A stretch of 64,000 bases of DNA from an uncultured Pelagibacteraceae bacterium (GTDB lineage Bacteria; Pseudomonadota; Alphaproteobacteria; Pelagibacterales; Pelagibacteraceae): assembly GCA_902557785.1 (NCBI GenBank), contig CACEBP010000001.1, positions 22,913 to 86,912 of the forward strand, read 5' to 3'. Below the pieces are notes generated by a model that was not told the DNA's origin, did not search any database, and saw only the letters and a program-made list of their open reading frames with translations. A program made the translations under genes and the position numbers. Shown here one piece after another: positions 25,759 through 35,232 of the stretch (position 1 is the stretch's first letter; each line of letters begins with the position of its first letter).

Positions 25759-26310
25759 ATGATACAAATAGAAACGACACCAAATCCGGACTCTTTGAAA
25801 TTTTTGTCAGATAAAACGATATCTGCAATTGGAACAGAGGAATTTACAAAAGATAGAGATAAAGAAATAGGAATTCCTTTTGTTAAAGAATTATTGAACT
25901 TCAGTGGGGTAGAATTGATTTTGTTATCAGAGAAATTTCTCTCAGTAAAAAAAACTAAAGAAGCGTCATGGAATGAACTTAAACCCATGGTGATCTCCCA
26001 TTTGAATGACTATTTTGAGAAAAATGAGGGCCCAATATTAAGAGAAAGTAAAAAAATTGAGGAAAATATTAGTGCTGATAACGAAACTGTGAATAAAATT
26101 ATTGAAGTTTTAGATACTAAAATACGTCCAGCTGTGGCAAGAGATGGTGGAGATATAAAGTTTAAATCCTTTAAAAAAGGAGTTGTTAAAGTTCAATTAC
26201 AAGGAAGTTGCTCAGGTTGTCCAAGTTCATTAATGACTTTAAAACAAGGGGTTCAAAATCTTTTAAAACATTACGTAAAAGAAGTTAACTCAGTTGAGGC
26301 TGTACAATGA
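25759..26310 (+). CDS. Nfu-type iron-sulfur cluster carrier
   Basis: Scaffold or carrier protein delivering Fe-S clusters to target enzymes. The 183 residues consist of an Nfu N-terminal domain (1-87, starting IQIETTPNPDSLKF, with the T-P-N-P-x-S-L-K motif) and a NifU C-terminal domain (about 108-183) with RPAVARDGGDIKF and the cluster-binding CSGC at Cys151 and Cys154. Overlaps the next gene by 4 bases (ATGA). It may serve the several Fe-S enzymes in the window (MiaB, Nth, the Fe-S oxidoreductase), although that is only an inference. Confidence 0.94.
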   Translation: MIQIETTPNPDSLKFLSDKTISAIGTEEFTKDRDKEIGIPFVKELLNFSGVELILLSEKFLSVKKTKEASWNELKPMVISHLNDYFEKNEGPILRESKKIEENISADNETVNKIIEVLDTKIRPAVARDGGDIKFKSFKKGVVKVQLQGSCSGCPSSLMTLKQGVQNLLKHYVKEVNSVEAVQ

Positions 26311-27806
26311 AAAAAAAGTTAAGTTATAGAGATAAACTTGTTGAGCTTGCTTATATTTACGATGTTAAAGAAATCAAAGATTATGAAAAAAGTAGAAAAA
26401 ATTTAACATCAGGTCAATTAGAGCTTATTTTGAAAAAGAATAAGATAATAATACCAAAAGATTTCAAATCAAATTTTTTAAGAGATAACTTTGTTAAACC
26501 TGTAGGAAGAATAAAAAATAATTTAATTGAATATAAAGAAAATAAAATTAAAGATAAAAATAGAGCCATAAGAAAATTAGAAAACTTTAAACTCGACACT
26601 AGTAGAAAAATTGGAAGAGCTTTTAAAGATGGATGGAAACAACTAGGTTTAATTGGATTAAATTTTCTAAATATTATCCCAAAACTGGGGAGAGTAATTT
26701 ATGAATTTTTTGGGAGTTTATTTACAGATTTATTTCACGGGATCTACGCACAACAAATAGAACCGCAAAAAGCAAAAAAAGTAATGATCGCAATCGCATC
26801 AGTTGCTGTAATTGCAACTGTAGCATTTAGCGGTATAAATTACTTTTCTGATAATGAATTAGCAAATAAACCTGAAATAAAAAAAGAAGTAAAAAAACCT
26901 GAAATTAAAAAGGAAGTAAAAAAACCTGAAATTAAAAAGGAAGTAAAAAAACCTGAAATTAAAAAGGAAGTAAAAAAACCAAAACTTGAGGTTAAAAGAA
27001 AAAGTGTAGACGAAGTAATTTTACCAAATTTAAATCTTAAAACAGAAACAGTTTTAAATCTTTTTAAGGATGTAGAGTATGATCTTGGAAAAGTTCGTTC
27101 ACAAAAATTAGTGAAACCAATTTATTTTACTCAATTTCCAAGAGACCTAGATGCATTACAAAGTACAAAGCTAAAAAAGGAGACATTTATAAAAATAGTT
27201 TTACCTTTAATTGTTGCAGAGAATGAGAAAATTCTTGAAGATAGAAATAAATTAATATTATTAGCAAAAAAAAAATTTACTACTGATTTAGAAAAACAAT
27301 GGTTAAGACAAAAATTATTAGAGTACAAAGTAAAAAAGGGTGATTTAGACAAGTTACTAGTTAGAATGGACATTATACCAACATCAATTGCATTGGCTCA
27401 AGCTGCTAAGGAGAGTGGATGGGGAACCTCAAGATTTGCTCTAGAAGGAAATGCTATCTTTGGCCAGTGGACTTTCAGTGGTCAAGGCATTGCACCTTTA
27501 GACAGAGAAAGTAATAAAAATCATAAAGTTTTAAAATTTCCAATTTTAAGAGCTTCAGTTAAAGCCTATCAAAATAATTTAAACACTCACAAAAGTTATT
27601 CTAAATTTAGGCAAAAGAGAGCATCATTAAGAGATAAAAATAAAAAAATTAAAGGGTTAGAATTAACTGAAACTCTAAACAATTATGCTCAAACAGGTTC
27701 AGAATATACAAAAATTTTGAATCAGATTATTAAACAAAATAGGTTAACAGATTTTGAACCAGTGCGTTTAGTAAACTCGGTAAAAAAGATTGAATTAACA
27801 TCTTAA
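26307..27806 (+). CDS. Bax-like glucosaminidase-domain membrane protein
   Basis: Predicted cell-wall hydrolase of 499 residues. A cytoplasmic Lys-rich N-terminus (1 to about 155) leads to one transmembrane helix (about 158-178, MIAIASVAVIATVAFSG), then a Lys/Glu/Pro repeat linker (PEIKKEVKK four times) that would span the periplasm, then the Bax/glucosaminidase domain from about 350, with IALAQAAKESGWGTSRFA carrying a candidate catalytic Glu369, and NAIFGQWTF. It probably cleaves glycan strands. The position after nfu and the ATGA overlap suggest cotranscription; no regulator was seen. Confidence 0.85.
   Translation: MKKKLSYRDKLVELAYIYDVKEIKDYEKSRKNLTSGQLELILKKNKIIIPKDFKSNFLRDNFVKPVGRIKNNLIEYKENKIKDKNRAIRKLENFKLDTSRKIGRAFKDGWKQLGLIGLNFLNIIPKLGRVIYEFFGSLFTDLFHGIYAQQIEPQKAKKVMIAIASVAVIATVAFSGINYFSDNELANKPEIKKEVKKPEIKKEVKKPEIKKEVKKPEIKKEVKKPKLEVKRKSVDEVILPNLNLKTETVLNLFKDVEYDLGKVRSQKLVKPIYFTQFPRDLDALQSTKLKKETFIKIVLPLIVAENEKILEDRNKLILLAKKKFTTDLEKQWLRQKLLEYKVKKGDLDKLLVRMDIIPTSIALAQAAKESGWGTSRFALEGNAIFGQWTFSGQGIAPLDRESNKNHKVLKFPILRASVKAYQNNLNTHKSYSKFRQKRASLRDKNKKIKGLELTETLNNYAQTGSEYTKILNQIIKQNRLTDFEPVRLVNSVKKIELTS
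26871..26978 (+). repeat. Four 27-bp tandem repeats in the glucosaminidase linker
   Basis: Four direct copies of a 27-base unit encoding PEIKKEVKK. Copies 2 to 4 (26898-26978) are identical base for base; copy 1 differs at two positions (third base of Ile and of Lys codons). Such identity suggests recent expansion by slippage or unequal exchange. The number of copies sets the length of a charged linker between the membrane and the hydrolase domain. Confidence 0.95.
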
Positions 27807-27807
27807 A

Positions 27808-28863
27808 TTATTTTTCACTCACTACAAATTGAATACCGAGCCACCTCCACAAACCACTCGGATCTCTTAAAGAACAGTTGATCCTACCTCTTTCTCCAAT
27901 AAATTTTTCTGCAATTTTAACTATGAGCGTATTGGAATTTTCAAATTTTATATTCGATTGTCTCCATTCATTTCCCTCATTTGAATAACACTTTACAGAT
28001 TTTAAATTCGTAATATTGTCATAAAATTCTATCTTTACATCTGGTGGATTTTTACTTTGTAAAAGGTATTTCTCTTCAGGATAAATTTTTTTAAATTTAA
28101 ATGGTAGAGTTTTTGTCAAAGATCTAAATCTTTTGATTTCACCATATTTTTCATTAATAGGGTATCTAGGTAATTCATAAAAATCTTTTGTTTCATCCAT
28201 TACACCTGAATGTTGTCCAAAAGCATACTTAAAACCAAGCGACTTAATTATTTCTTTAAATTCAAGACTATATTCACCAAAAGGATATGAAAAAAAATTA
28301 GAATTATGCCCTAATTCTTTTTTGAAAATAGAAATAGACTCTTTTATGTCTGTTAAAATTTTATCTTCTTTTTCATCTACTAAATACTCATGAGTATGAC
28401 TATGGTTTCCAATTTCTACAAAGCTCTCTTTATTTATTTCTCTAATTTGGTCCCAGGTCATATAATTAAAAGCGCCAACTTCACGAGTGCTTACAAACAA
28501 AATAAAAGGTATTTTTTTTTTCTTTAGCACAGGCCATGCTTTCTGGTAAAATGATAAAAAACCATCATCGATAGTCAAAAGAATTTTTCTTTGAGTTTTA
28601 TTTTGAGTCAATTCATTTTCAAAGTTGTTAGGATTGACAAAGTGAAACTCATTTTCTTCAAGAATTTTTATATGTTCTTTAAAATCATTTATCTTAATAT
28701 TCGTAGACGGGTACTTATTTTCTTCAAACCTATGATACATTAAAGATATTATGCCAAAATCTTCAATATTATGATTGTTGGCATTTGAATACAGATTGTT
28801 ATTAAAAATAAGAGTGATAATAAATAATAAAATGATAAAAAATTTTTTAATTATTAGTTGCAT
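27808..28863 (-). CDS. Polysaccharide deacetylase-family protein
   Basis: Exported NodB-homology protein of 351 residues from the ATG at 28863. N-terminal hydrophobic signal (IIKKFFIILLFIITLIF), then YHRFEENKYPSTNI, the metal-site motif LLTIDDGFLSFYQ with the Asp-Asp pair near residue 100, and NHSHTHEYLV giving the H-x-x-x-H pair, so zinc binding is intact. The C-terminal 100 residues form an extra beta-rich domain I do not recognise. Substrate is unknown. A TTG at 28869 gives two more residues but lacks support. Its start region overlaps the tsaB-like start by 32 bases in the opposite orientation. Confidence 0.87.
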   Translation of the reverse strand: MQLIIKKFFIILLFIITLIFNNNLYSNANNHNIEDFGIISLMYHRFEENKYPSTNIKINDFKEHIKILEENEFHFVNPNNFENELTQNKTQRKILLTIDDGFLSFYQKAWPVLKKKKIPFILFVSTREVGAFNYMTWDQIREINKESFVEIGNHSHTHEYLVDEKEDKILTDIKESISIFKKELGHNSNFFSYPFGEYSLEFKEIIKSLGFKYAFGQHSGVMDETKDFYELPRYPINEKYGEIKRFRSLTKTLPFKFKKIYPEEKYLLQSKNPPDVKIEFYDNITNLKSVKCYSNEGNEWRQSNIKFENSNTLIVKIAEKFIGERGRINCSLRDPSGLWRWLGIQFVVSEK

Positions 28864-29215
28864 AGGCAAAGATGATAAAATTGCTTTAAGAATTGATAAA
28901 AATTTTTACATTCATGATTTTGATAAAAAGTTTAATACTTATGATCAACTTGTAGCAAACATAATGAATCTATTAAAAAAATACAAAGTAAATCTTGACA
29001 AAAATTTCTCTATTTTAGTAAATAATGGCCCTGGAAGCTTCTCTGCTATAAGAATTTCACTAGCTGTGGCAAAAGGAATTAAAATTTCAAAAAAAATTAA
29101 TTATTTTGGATATAAAGATGCTGACCTTGGTCGATTTTGCCTTGCTAATATTGAACTTTTAATTAAAAATAATTTAATACAAAAAAATTTGATTAAACCC
29201 TTATATTTAAGTTAG
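28832..29215 (+). CDS. tsaB: Compact TsaB-like protein of t6A37 tRNA modification
   Basis: Non-catalytic ASKHA-fold partner of TsaD that is needed for threonylcarbamoyladenosine at position 37. From the ATG at 28832 the product is only 127 residues, against about 200-230 for normal TsaB. The N-terminal half keeps the hallmark VNNGPGSFSAIRISLAVAKGI (G-P-G-S-F-T-G-x-R motif), and the end LIKPLYLS matches the usual P-x-Y-L terminus, so the missing part is internal, not a truncation. The gene sits directly before fur, where alphaproteobacteria have tsaB-rimI-fur; rimI is absent. Confidence 0.75.
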   Translation: MIKNFLIISCIGKDDKIALRIDKNFYIHDFDKKFNTYDQLVANIMNLLKKYKVNLDKNFSILVNNGPGSFSAIRISLAVAKGIKISKKINYFGYKDADLGRFCLANIELLIKNNLIQKNLIKPLYLS

Positions 29216-29221
29216 ATTAAA

Positions 29222-29632
29222 ATGATGAATTCAATTGAAGAGAAATGTAAAATTAAAGGCGTTAGATTAACAGATCAGAGAAAAATTATTGCAAAAGTAA
29301 TGTCTGAGTCAAAAGATCACCCTGATGTTGATGAACTTCACAAAAGAGTAAGTGAAGTAGATAAAAAAATCAGTATAGCAACTGTATACCGAACAGTAAA
29401 ACTTTTTGAAGAGGCTGGTATTTTAGAAAAACATGATTTTAAAGGTGGAAAAGCAAGATATGAACAGTCTCCTGATGAACATCACGATCATTTAATAGAT
29501 ATCAATAGCGGTGAGATAATAGAATTTGTAGATAAAAATATTGAAAAACTTCAGAACGAAGTTGCTAAAAAATTAGGTTACAAGTTAGTTGACCATAAAC
29601 TAGAACTTTATGGTTCGAAAATAAAAAAATAA
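29222..29632 (+). CDS. fur: Fur-family metal-responsive repressor
   Basis: Winged-helix metalloregulator of 136 residues (or 135 from the second ATG at 29225). The DNA-binding part includes RLTDQRKIIAKVM and SIATVYRTVKLFEEAGI; the regulatory metal site is EHHDHLIDINSGEIIEF, the classical H-H-D-H-L-x-C-x-x-C segment with both Cys replaced, so only the His/Asp/Glu metal site remains. In alphaproteobacteria the gene in this slot is the Fur/Mur regulator that often senses manganese. Cotranscribed with miaB (1 base apart). Confidence 0.92.
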   Translation: MMNSIEEKCKIKGVRLTDQRKIIAKVMSESKDHPDVDELHKRVSEVDKKISIATVYRTVKLFEEAGILEKHDFKGGKARYEQSPDEHHDHLIDINSGEIIEFVDKNIEKLQNEVAKKLGYKLVDHKLELYGSKIKK

Positions 29633-29633
29633 A

Positions 29634-30968
29634 TTGCAAAAGAAAATTTTCATTAAAACTTTTGGGTGTCAAATGAATGAGTACGATAGTAATCGTATCC
29701 TAGATTTAACAAAAAAAATTAATTATTCTTTAACAAAAAATTTAAATGAAACAAATTGTTATGTGCTTAATACATGCCACATTAGAGAAAAAGCAACCGA
29801 TAAAGTTTACCATGACATTGGCAGGATAAAGAAAGAATTCAGAAATAAAAAAAAACCGATTGTTATAATAACTGGCTGTGTAGCTCAAGCTGAGGGAGAT
29901 ATTTTATTAAAAAGAGAAAAATATATTGATGCAGTTATTGGCCCACAGTCTTACCATCAAATTAATGATACAATTTTGAAAATAGAGCGAAAATTAAAAC
30001 CAACTAATTTAACTGAATTTGATGTCATAGAAAAATTCGATAGTTTAAATTCTATAAAAAATTCTGATAATAAGATTTCAAGTTTTTTAACAATCCAAGA
30101 AGGCTGTGATAAATTTTGTAAATTTTGTGTTGTACCATACACCCGAGGAGCAGAATTTTCACGATCAATAAAAGAATTAATTATAGAGGCAAAGCAACTC
30201 GTAGAAAATGGCTCTAGTGAAATTACTTTACTAGGTCAAAACGTTAATTCTTATAATTTTGAGAAAAAAAAACTTCCAGATTTAATTTTTGAAATCTCAA
30301 AAATCGAGAATCTTAAAAGAATAAGATACACCACTTCTCATCCGAAAGATTTTACAAAGGAATTAATTGAAGTACATAAGAACTGTGAAAAATTAATGCC
30401 TTCTCTTCACCTGCCTGTTCAAAGCGGATCAAATAAAGTTTTAGAGGCAATGAATAGAAAACACAAAATTGAAGAATATTTGGAAATAATAGAAAAATTA
30501 AAAAAAGCAAAACCTAATATTAAGTTTTCAAGTGATTTCATAATTGGGTACCCAGGAGAGACTGATGAGGATTTCCAGCAAACTATTGAATTGGTGAAAT
30601 ATGTAAAATATATAAATACATACTCTTTTATATTTAGTGCAAGGCCAGGGACACCTGCTTTTAATTTAGAAAAAGTTAATCAAACCGTTGCAAAGAAAAG
30701 ATTAATCGAATTCCAAAATTTAGCAAATAAAATTAAGAGTTCCTATAAAGATAATCTCATTGGAAATATCTCCACAGTTTTATTTGAAAATAAAACATTA
30801 AATGGAGATAAATATTTTGGTAGAGATGAATATTCAAATTCAGTATTGGTAAGAAGTGATAAAAATCTGATTGGAAAAATAAAGACAATTAAAATTTTAA
30901 AAAGTAATCAAAATACATTATTTGGTGAAATAGCTACAAATACAGGTCAAAATAATTATGCAGCTTAG
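29634..30968 (+). CDS. miaB: MiaB, tRNA i6A37 methylthiotransferase
   Basis: Radical-SAM enzyme with two 4Fe-4S clusters that adds a methylthio group to i6A37. The 444 residues include the N-terminal UPF0004 domain with three cluster cysteines (FGCQMNEYDS, LNTCHIREKA, TGCVAQAEG), the radical SAM triad GCDKFCKFCVVPYTRG, and a C-terminal TRAM domain. The start is TTG at 29634, chosen because the protein begins with the family's K-x-x-I-K-T-F-G-C-Q-M-N and no ATG is available upstream. Only one base separates it from the fur stop. Confidence 0.97.
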   Translation: MQKKIFIKTFGCQMNEYDSNRILDLTKKINYSLTKNLNETNCYVLNTCHIREKATDKVYHDIGRIKKEFRNKKKPIVIITGCVAQAEGDILLKREKYIDAVIGPQSYHQINDTILKIERKLKPTNLTEFDVIEKFDSLNSIKNSDNKISSFLTIQEGCDKFCKFCVVPYTRGAEFSRSIKELIIEAKQLVENGSSEITLLGQNVNSYNFEKKKLPDLIFEISKIENLKRIRYTTSHPKDFTKELIEVHKNCEKLMPSLHLPVQSGSNKVLEAMNRKHKIEEYLEIIEKLKKAKPNIKFSSDFIIGYPGETDEDFQQTIELVKYVKYINTYSFIFSARPGTPAFNLEKVNQTVAKKRLIEFQNLANKIKSSYKDNLIGNISTVLFENKTLNGDKYFGRDEYSNSVLVRSDKNLIGKIKTIKILKSNQNTLFGEIATNTGQNNYAA

Positions 30969-30979
30969 ATATTAGATAA

Positions 30980-31984
30980 ATGTCAGAAATAAGCAAACTA
31001 GAACAAAATATTGTAATTAAAAAAATTGATAAGGAGACTATTAATATTTCAATAAATAATAATGAAATTCTCATGGCCATAGTTGGACAGTTCGATCAAA
31101 ACTTAAAAAACTTGTCAGATCTTACAAATACAGATGTTTTTTTTAGGGGTAATTCTATTACATGTAAAGGTAGTAACGAAAACACTTCCATGTTTTGTAA
31201 TGCTATAAAATTCCTTATTAACAAATATTTTTTGACGAATATTATTGAAAAAGAAGATATAGTTTTATCTGTGAAGAAAAATTTTGAGATAGAAGAGACT
31301 AACGTAAAAAGATTTAAACAATTAATAAAAACTCCAAAGAAATCAGTTATTGCTAGATCTAAAAAACAATCAGATTACATCAAGGCTCTTAAAGAAAATG
31401 ATATCGTAATGTCTCTTGGCCCTGCAGGCACAGGAAAAAGTTTTTTAGCTGTTTCTGTGGGAATTACACTATTAATGGAAAAAAAAATAGATAGAGTTAT
31501 TTTATCCAGACCAGCAGTAGAAGCAGGAGAAAAGCTTGGATTTTTACCAGGCGACATGAAAGAAAAAGTAGATCCATATTTGAGACCTTTATACGATGCT
31601 CTATACGAACTTTTTGGATCAGATATAATTGATAAAAAAATTGAAACAGGTGAAATTGAAATTGCACCATTGGCGTTTATGAGAGGACGAACATTAAAAA
31701 ATTGTTATGCAATTCTAGATGAGGCACAAAATGCGACAGAAACTCAAATAAAAATGTTTTTAACAAGGATAGGAGAAAACTCAAAGTTAGTTGTGAATGG
31801 AGATCCATCTCAGATTGATTTATTTAATAAAGCTCATTCGGGGTTAGTAAAATCAAGAGATATTCTTAAAGGTTTAAAAGAAATTAAGATTATCGAATTT
31901 GATCATAATGACGTTGTAAGGCATCCTTTAGTGTCAAAAATTATTAGGGCTTATCAAAAAAAAAGCACTGATGATAAAAATTAA
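30980..31984 (+). CDS. phoH: PhoH-family ATPase
   Basis: P-loop NTPase related to RNA helicase cores, probably acting in RNA metabolism with YbeY. The 334 residues carry Walker A GPAGTGKSFLAVSVG near 147-161, SRPAVEAGEKLGFLPGD, Walker B YAILDEAQNAT near 242-252 and a C-terminal NGDPSQIDL. An N-terminal KH-like domain precedes the P loop. It overlaps ybeY by 14 bases, and the miaB-phoH-ybeY order is conserved in Alphaproteobacteria. Confidence 0.96.
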   Translation: MSEISKLEQNIVIKKIDKETINISINNNEILMAIVGQFDQNLKNLSDLTNTDVFFRGNSITCKGSNENTSMFCNAIKFLINKYFLTNIIEKEDIVLSVKKNFEIEETNVKRFKQLIKTPKKSVIARSKKQSDYIKALKENDIVMSLGPAGTGKSFLAVSVGITLLMEKKIDRVILSRPAVEAGEKLGFLPGDMKEKVDPYLRPLYDALYELFGSDIIDKKIETGEIEIAPLAFMRGRTLKNCYAILDEAQNATETQIKMFLTRIGENSKLVVNGDPSQIDLFNKAHSGLVKSRDILKGLKEIKIIEFDHNDVVRHPLVSKIIRAYQKKSTDDKN

Positions 31985-32438
31985 TGTCATAACTAATAAT
32001 TCTAATTGGTATCGTTATATTAAAAATCCAACCAATTATATTGATAGAAAAATAAGTAGATTAAATTTTAAAGACAATTACTTACCAAAAAAAAATATCT
32101 TTTGTACACTGTTACTTTCAAACAACAATGAAATTAAACTCTTAAATAAGAAATTTAGAAAAAAAAATCGATCGACAGATGTATTATCATTTCCATTCCA
32201 GTCAAAGAATGAGCTAAAGAGTCGTTTAAAGAAAGATAAAGAGATTTATCTTGGTGACATAATTATAAATTTGAGCAAAATTAAAAGAAAAAAAATTTTA
32301 AAAAATTTTAAATTAGAATTTGATAGGTTATGGATTCATGGCTTACTTCATCTATTTGGATACGATCATAAAAAAGAAAAAGATTTTCTTAAGATGAATC
32401 ATGTAGAAAAAAAATATATTAAGATTATTAATGCTTAA
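31971..32438 (+). CDS. ybeY: YbeY, endoribonuclease of 16S rRNA maturation
   Basis: Zinc-dependent single-strand endoribonuclease involved in 16S 3' maturation and ribosome quality control. The 155 residues contain RSTDVLSFPF, YLGDIIIN and the metal site HGLLHLFGYDH (H-x3-H-x5-H) at about 123-133. Its start lies inside phoH (14-base overlap) and its end inside the lnt start (8-base overlap), so no spacer is left on either side. Confidence 0.95.
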   Translation: MIKINVITNNSNWYRYIKNPTNYIDRKISRLNFKDNYLPKKNIFCTLLLSNNNEIKLLNKKFRKKNRSTDVLSFPFQSKNELKSRLKKDKEIYLGDIIINLSKIKRKKILKNFKLEFDRLWIHGLLHLFGYDHKKEKDFLKMNHVEKKYIKIINA

Positions 32439-33990
32439 TAAATTTCTAAATAATCGATTTTATGTGTTATATCTAACGCCGTTTATAATAGGATCATTAA
32501 GCACATTATCTTTTCAACCGTTTAATCTAACAATATTAAATTTTATAATTTTACCAATATTATTTGGTTTGGTAGTTTATATAAATAAAAAGTCGAGAAC
32601 AATTTATCGAAAAAAACCCTATAAAAAAAATTTTTTTATTTCTGGCTTATTATTCGGTTTCGGTTTTTATCTTACTGGCATTTCTTGGATTTCGCACTCG
32701 TTAACATTTGATGATAATTTTAAGATATTAATACCTTTTGCGATTCTTTTTATACCAGCGTTTTTGAGCTTATTTATGGCATTAACGATTTTTTTTATTG
32801 GCCCTCACCTAAAATTTAATTTCGTCTCAATATTTTTTTTTTCTGGAAGTATAGCTTTCTCTGATTTCTTAAGAGCGAAATTACTCTCTGGTTTCCCATG
32901 GAATCTGTGGGCCTATAGTACAAGTTGGTCTGTTGAAATTTTACAAATATTAAACTTAATTGGCTTACATTCATATAATTTACTTTCAATAACGATATTT
33001 ACAGTTCCTATAATATTTTTTTATAAAATTAATAAAATAAAAAAGTTTATTTACTTAAGTTTTGTATGCTTTCTTGTTCTTGGTATATACATATTTGGAA
33101 ATTATGAGATAAATAAAAATAAAAAATTTTTAGAAAATTTAAATAAAAAAATATATGTTAAAATTGTCTCTCCAAATTTTAAATTAGAATACGGACTCGA
33201 TCAAAAAGAAATCGAAGACAGATTTAAAAGATTAATTAGATACAGCAATCCAGATAAAGATAAAAAGACTTTATTTATTTGGCCAGAGGGTGTTTTCAGT
33301 GGATATACTTTTGATGATGTTTTAATTTTCAAAGAAATAATTTCCAAAAATTTTTCAAAAAAACACCTAATTATTTTTGGAGCAAATAAATTAGATATTC
33401 AATCAAACCAACTATATAATAGTATGTTTGTTGTAGACAAAAATTTCAAAATAATTCAAAGTTATGATAAAAGAAAATTAGTTCCCTTTGGCGAGTTTTT
33501 GCCATTTGAAAATCTGCTAAATAAATTTGGCCTTAAAAAAATTACTGAGGGACACGGTTCTTATTTAAAAGGAAAAAAAAATAAGAATCTTTTAATCGAT
33601 CAGTCAAATATTTTGCCTTTAATTTGTTATGAGGTCATATTTACAGATTTTATTCAAAAATCAGATGCAGAAACAAATTTAATAATAAATATTTCAGAAG
33701 ATGGGTGGTTCGGTAAAACAATAGGTCCTGATCAGCATTTTGTAAAATCGATTTTTAGAGCTGTAGAAAATAATACTTTTTTTCTTAGATCAACAAATAA
33801 GGGTATTAGCGCCATAATAGACAACAAAGGTATTATAATTAAACAATTGAATCGAAATGAAGGTGGTAATATAGAATTTAACGTACCTTTAATAAAAACA
33901 AAAAAAAATAAAAATGATTTGATCTTTTTTATACTTTTAATTACATATCTTTTTATCTTTTTGATTTACAAAAAAAATGCAAAACAATAA
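32431..33990 (+). CDS. lnt: Lnt, apolipoprotein N-acyltransferase
   Basis: Inner-membrane enzyme that adds the third acyl chain to lipoproteins; relevant to the several lipoproteins in this window. The 519 residues start with about six transmembrane helices (1-225), followed by the periplasmic nitrilase domain with [10 protein letters not shown] (catalytic Glu), [16 protein letters not shown] (Lys) and PLICYEVIF (catalytic Cys in a C-Y-E motif), and a final membrane helix near 495-515. It overlaps ybeY by 8 and metK by 14 bases. The corC and XRE-regulator genes often found on either side are missing. Confidence 0.96.
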   Translation: MLNKFLNNRFYVLYLTPFIIGSLSTLSFQPFNLTILNFIILPILFGLVVYINKKSRTIYRKKPYKKNFFISGLLFGFGFYLTGISWISHSLTFDDNFKILIPFAILFIPAFLSLFMALTIFFIGPHLKFNFVSIFFFSGSIAFSDFLRAKLLSGFPWNLWAYSTSWSVEILQILNLIGLHSYNLLSITIFTVPIIFFYKINKIKKFIYLSFVCFLVLGIYIFGNYEINKNKKFLENLNKKIYVKIVSPNFKLEYGLDQKEIEDRFKRLIRYSNPDKDKKTLFIWPEGVFSGYTFDDVLIFKEIISKNFSKKHLIIFGANKLDIQSNQLYNSMFVVDKNFKIIQSYDKRKLVPFGEFLPFENLLNKFGLKKITEGHGSYLKGKKNKNLLIDQSNILPLICYEVIFTDFIQKSDAETNLIINISEDGWFGKTIGPDQHFVKSIFRAVENNTFFLRSTNKGISAIIDNKGIIIKQLNRNEGGNIEFNVPLIKTKKNKNDLIFFILLITYLFIFLIYKKNAKQ

Positions 33991-35140
33991 CTATTTATTT
34001 ACAAGCGAGTCAGTTTCTGAGGGACACCCAGATAAAGTGTGTGATAGAATTTCAGACATGGTTGTTGACTCCTATTTATCTAAAGATCCGGTATCTAGAG
34101 TTGCTTGTGAAACTTTAGCTACAACAAATAAAGTAGTTTTAGCAGGAGAAACGAGAGGTCCAAAAATTGAAAAAGATGAATTAATCGCAAAAATAAGAAA
34201 TTGTATTAAGGATATAGGCTACGACCAAGACGGTTTTAGTTGGAAAACAGCAAACATCGAGACATATCTTCACGAGCAATCAACCGATATTGCAATGGGT
34301 GTTGACTCTAAAGATAATAAAGATGAAGGAGCAGGTGATCAAGGTATCATGTTTGGATATGCCTGTAATGAAACTGACGAACTTATGCCAGCACCAATTC
34401 ATTACTCGCATAAAATTTTAAGGCTGATGGCGGAGGATAGAAAAAGCGGCAATTTGAAAGGCATAGAACCAGACTCTAAAAGTCAGGTAACAATGTTTTA
34501 TGAAAACGAGAAACCTGTTAAAGTAACTTCTGTCGTCATATCAACGCAGCATTCTAAAGATCTAAATCAAGAAAAAGTTAGAGAAGCTATCATTCCATAC
34601 ATAAAAAAATCAATACCAGAAAATTTTTTAACTGATCTTAATCCAGATGAAATATATATTAATCCAACTGGGCAATTTATAATCGGCGGTCCTGACGGTG
34701 ATACAGGCTTAACCGGCAGAAAAATTATAGTTGATACTTACGGAGGTGCAGCGCCTCATGGCGGCGGGGCCTTTTCTGGAAAAGACCCAACAAAAGTAGA
34801 TAGGTCAGCAGCATATGCTTCTAGATATTTAGCAAAAAATATTGTTGCTGCAGGAGTTTCTGAAAAATGTTTAATTCAACTTGCATATGCAATAGGAGTT
34901 TCCAAACCATTATCAATATTTATCAAATTAGCTAATGGAGATGAAACAAAAGTTGAAAAAGTGAAAAAAATTATAGATGAAAATTTCAATCTTTCACCTA
35001 GAGGAATTAGAGAAATGTTGAAACTTAATAGCCCAATTTATGAGGTTACTTCTGCTTATGGTCATTTTGGTAGAAAGCCCACAAATAATGGTCAATTTAC
35101 TTGGGAAAAAACTGATAAAACAGAATTATTTAAACTGTAA
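33977..35140 (+). CDS. metK: S-adenosylmethionine synthetase
   Basis: Forms SAM from methionine and ATP. The 387 residues begin [20 protein letters not shown] with the catalytic His in G-H-P-D-K, followed by [30 protein letters not shown] and [27 protein letters not shown], all diagnostic. Start lies 14 bases inside lnt, so no room exists for its own SAM riboswitch leader; it must be expressed from upstream transcription. A terminator-like hairpin follows about 50 bases after the stop. Confidence 0.98.
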   Translation: MQNNNYLFTSESVSEGHPDKVCDRISDMVVDSYLSKDPVSRVACETLATTNKVVLAGETRGPKIEKDELIAKIRNCIKDIGYDQDGFSWKTANIETYLHEQSTDIAMGVDSKDNKDEGAGDQGIMFGYACNETDELMPAPIHYSHKILRLMAEDRKSGNLKGIEPDSKSQVTMFYENEKPVKVTSVVISTQHSKDLNQEKVREAIIPYIKKSIPENFLTDLNPDEIYINPTGQFIIGGPDGDTGLTGRKIIVDTYGGAAPHGGGAFSGKDPTKVDRSAAYASRYLAKNIVAAGVSEKCLIQLAYAIGVSKPLSIFIKLANGDETKVEKVKKIIDENFNLSPRGIREMLKLNSPIYEVTSAYGHFGRKPTNNGQFTWEKTDKTELFKL

Positions 35141-35192
35141 TCTTGAAAAAACCATAATTTTCTTCTAAAAAACAATAAATATTTAAACTTTC

Positions 35193-35219
35193 AAAATGGG
35201 CTTTAGCCCATTTTTTTTT
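35193..35219 (+). terminator. Intrinsic terminator or attenuator between metK and nusA
   Basis: Nine-pair stem AAAATGGGC / GCCCATTTT with loop TTTA, running into a T tract that ends at 35219, and directly followed by the nusA ribosome-binding site AGGAG at 35220-35224. It could end the miaB-metK transcript. Because hardly any room remains for a promoter after it, read-through of this hairpin may instead set nusA operon expression. Confidence 0.85.
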
Positions 35220-35232
35220 AGGAGCAACAAAA

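Noticed and set aside
33900..33976. Possible SAM riboswitch before metK
   Set aside because: The start lies inside lnt with no spacer, and no riboswitch fold could be placed in the overlapping coding sequence.
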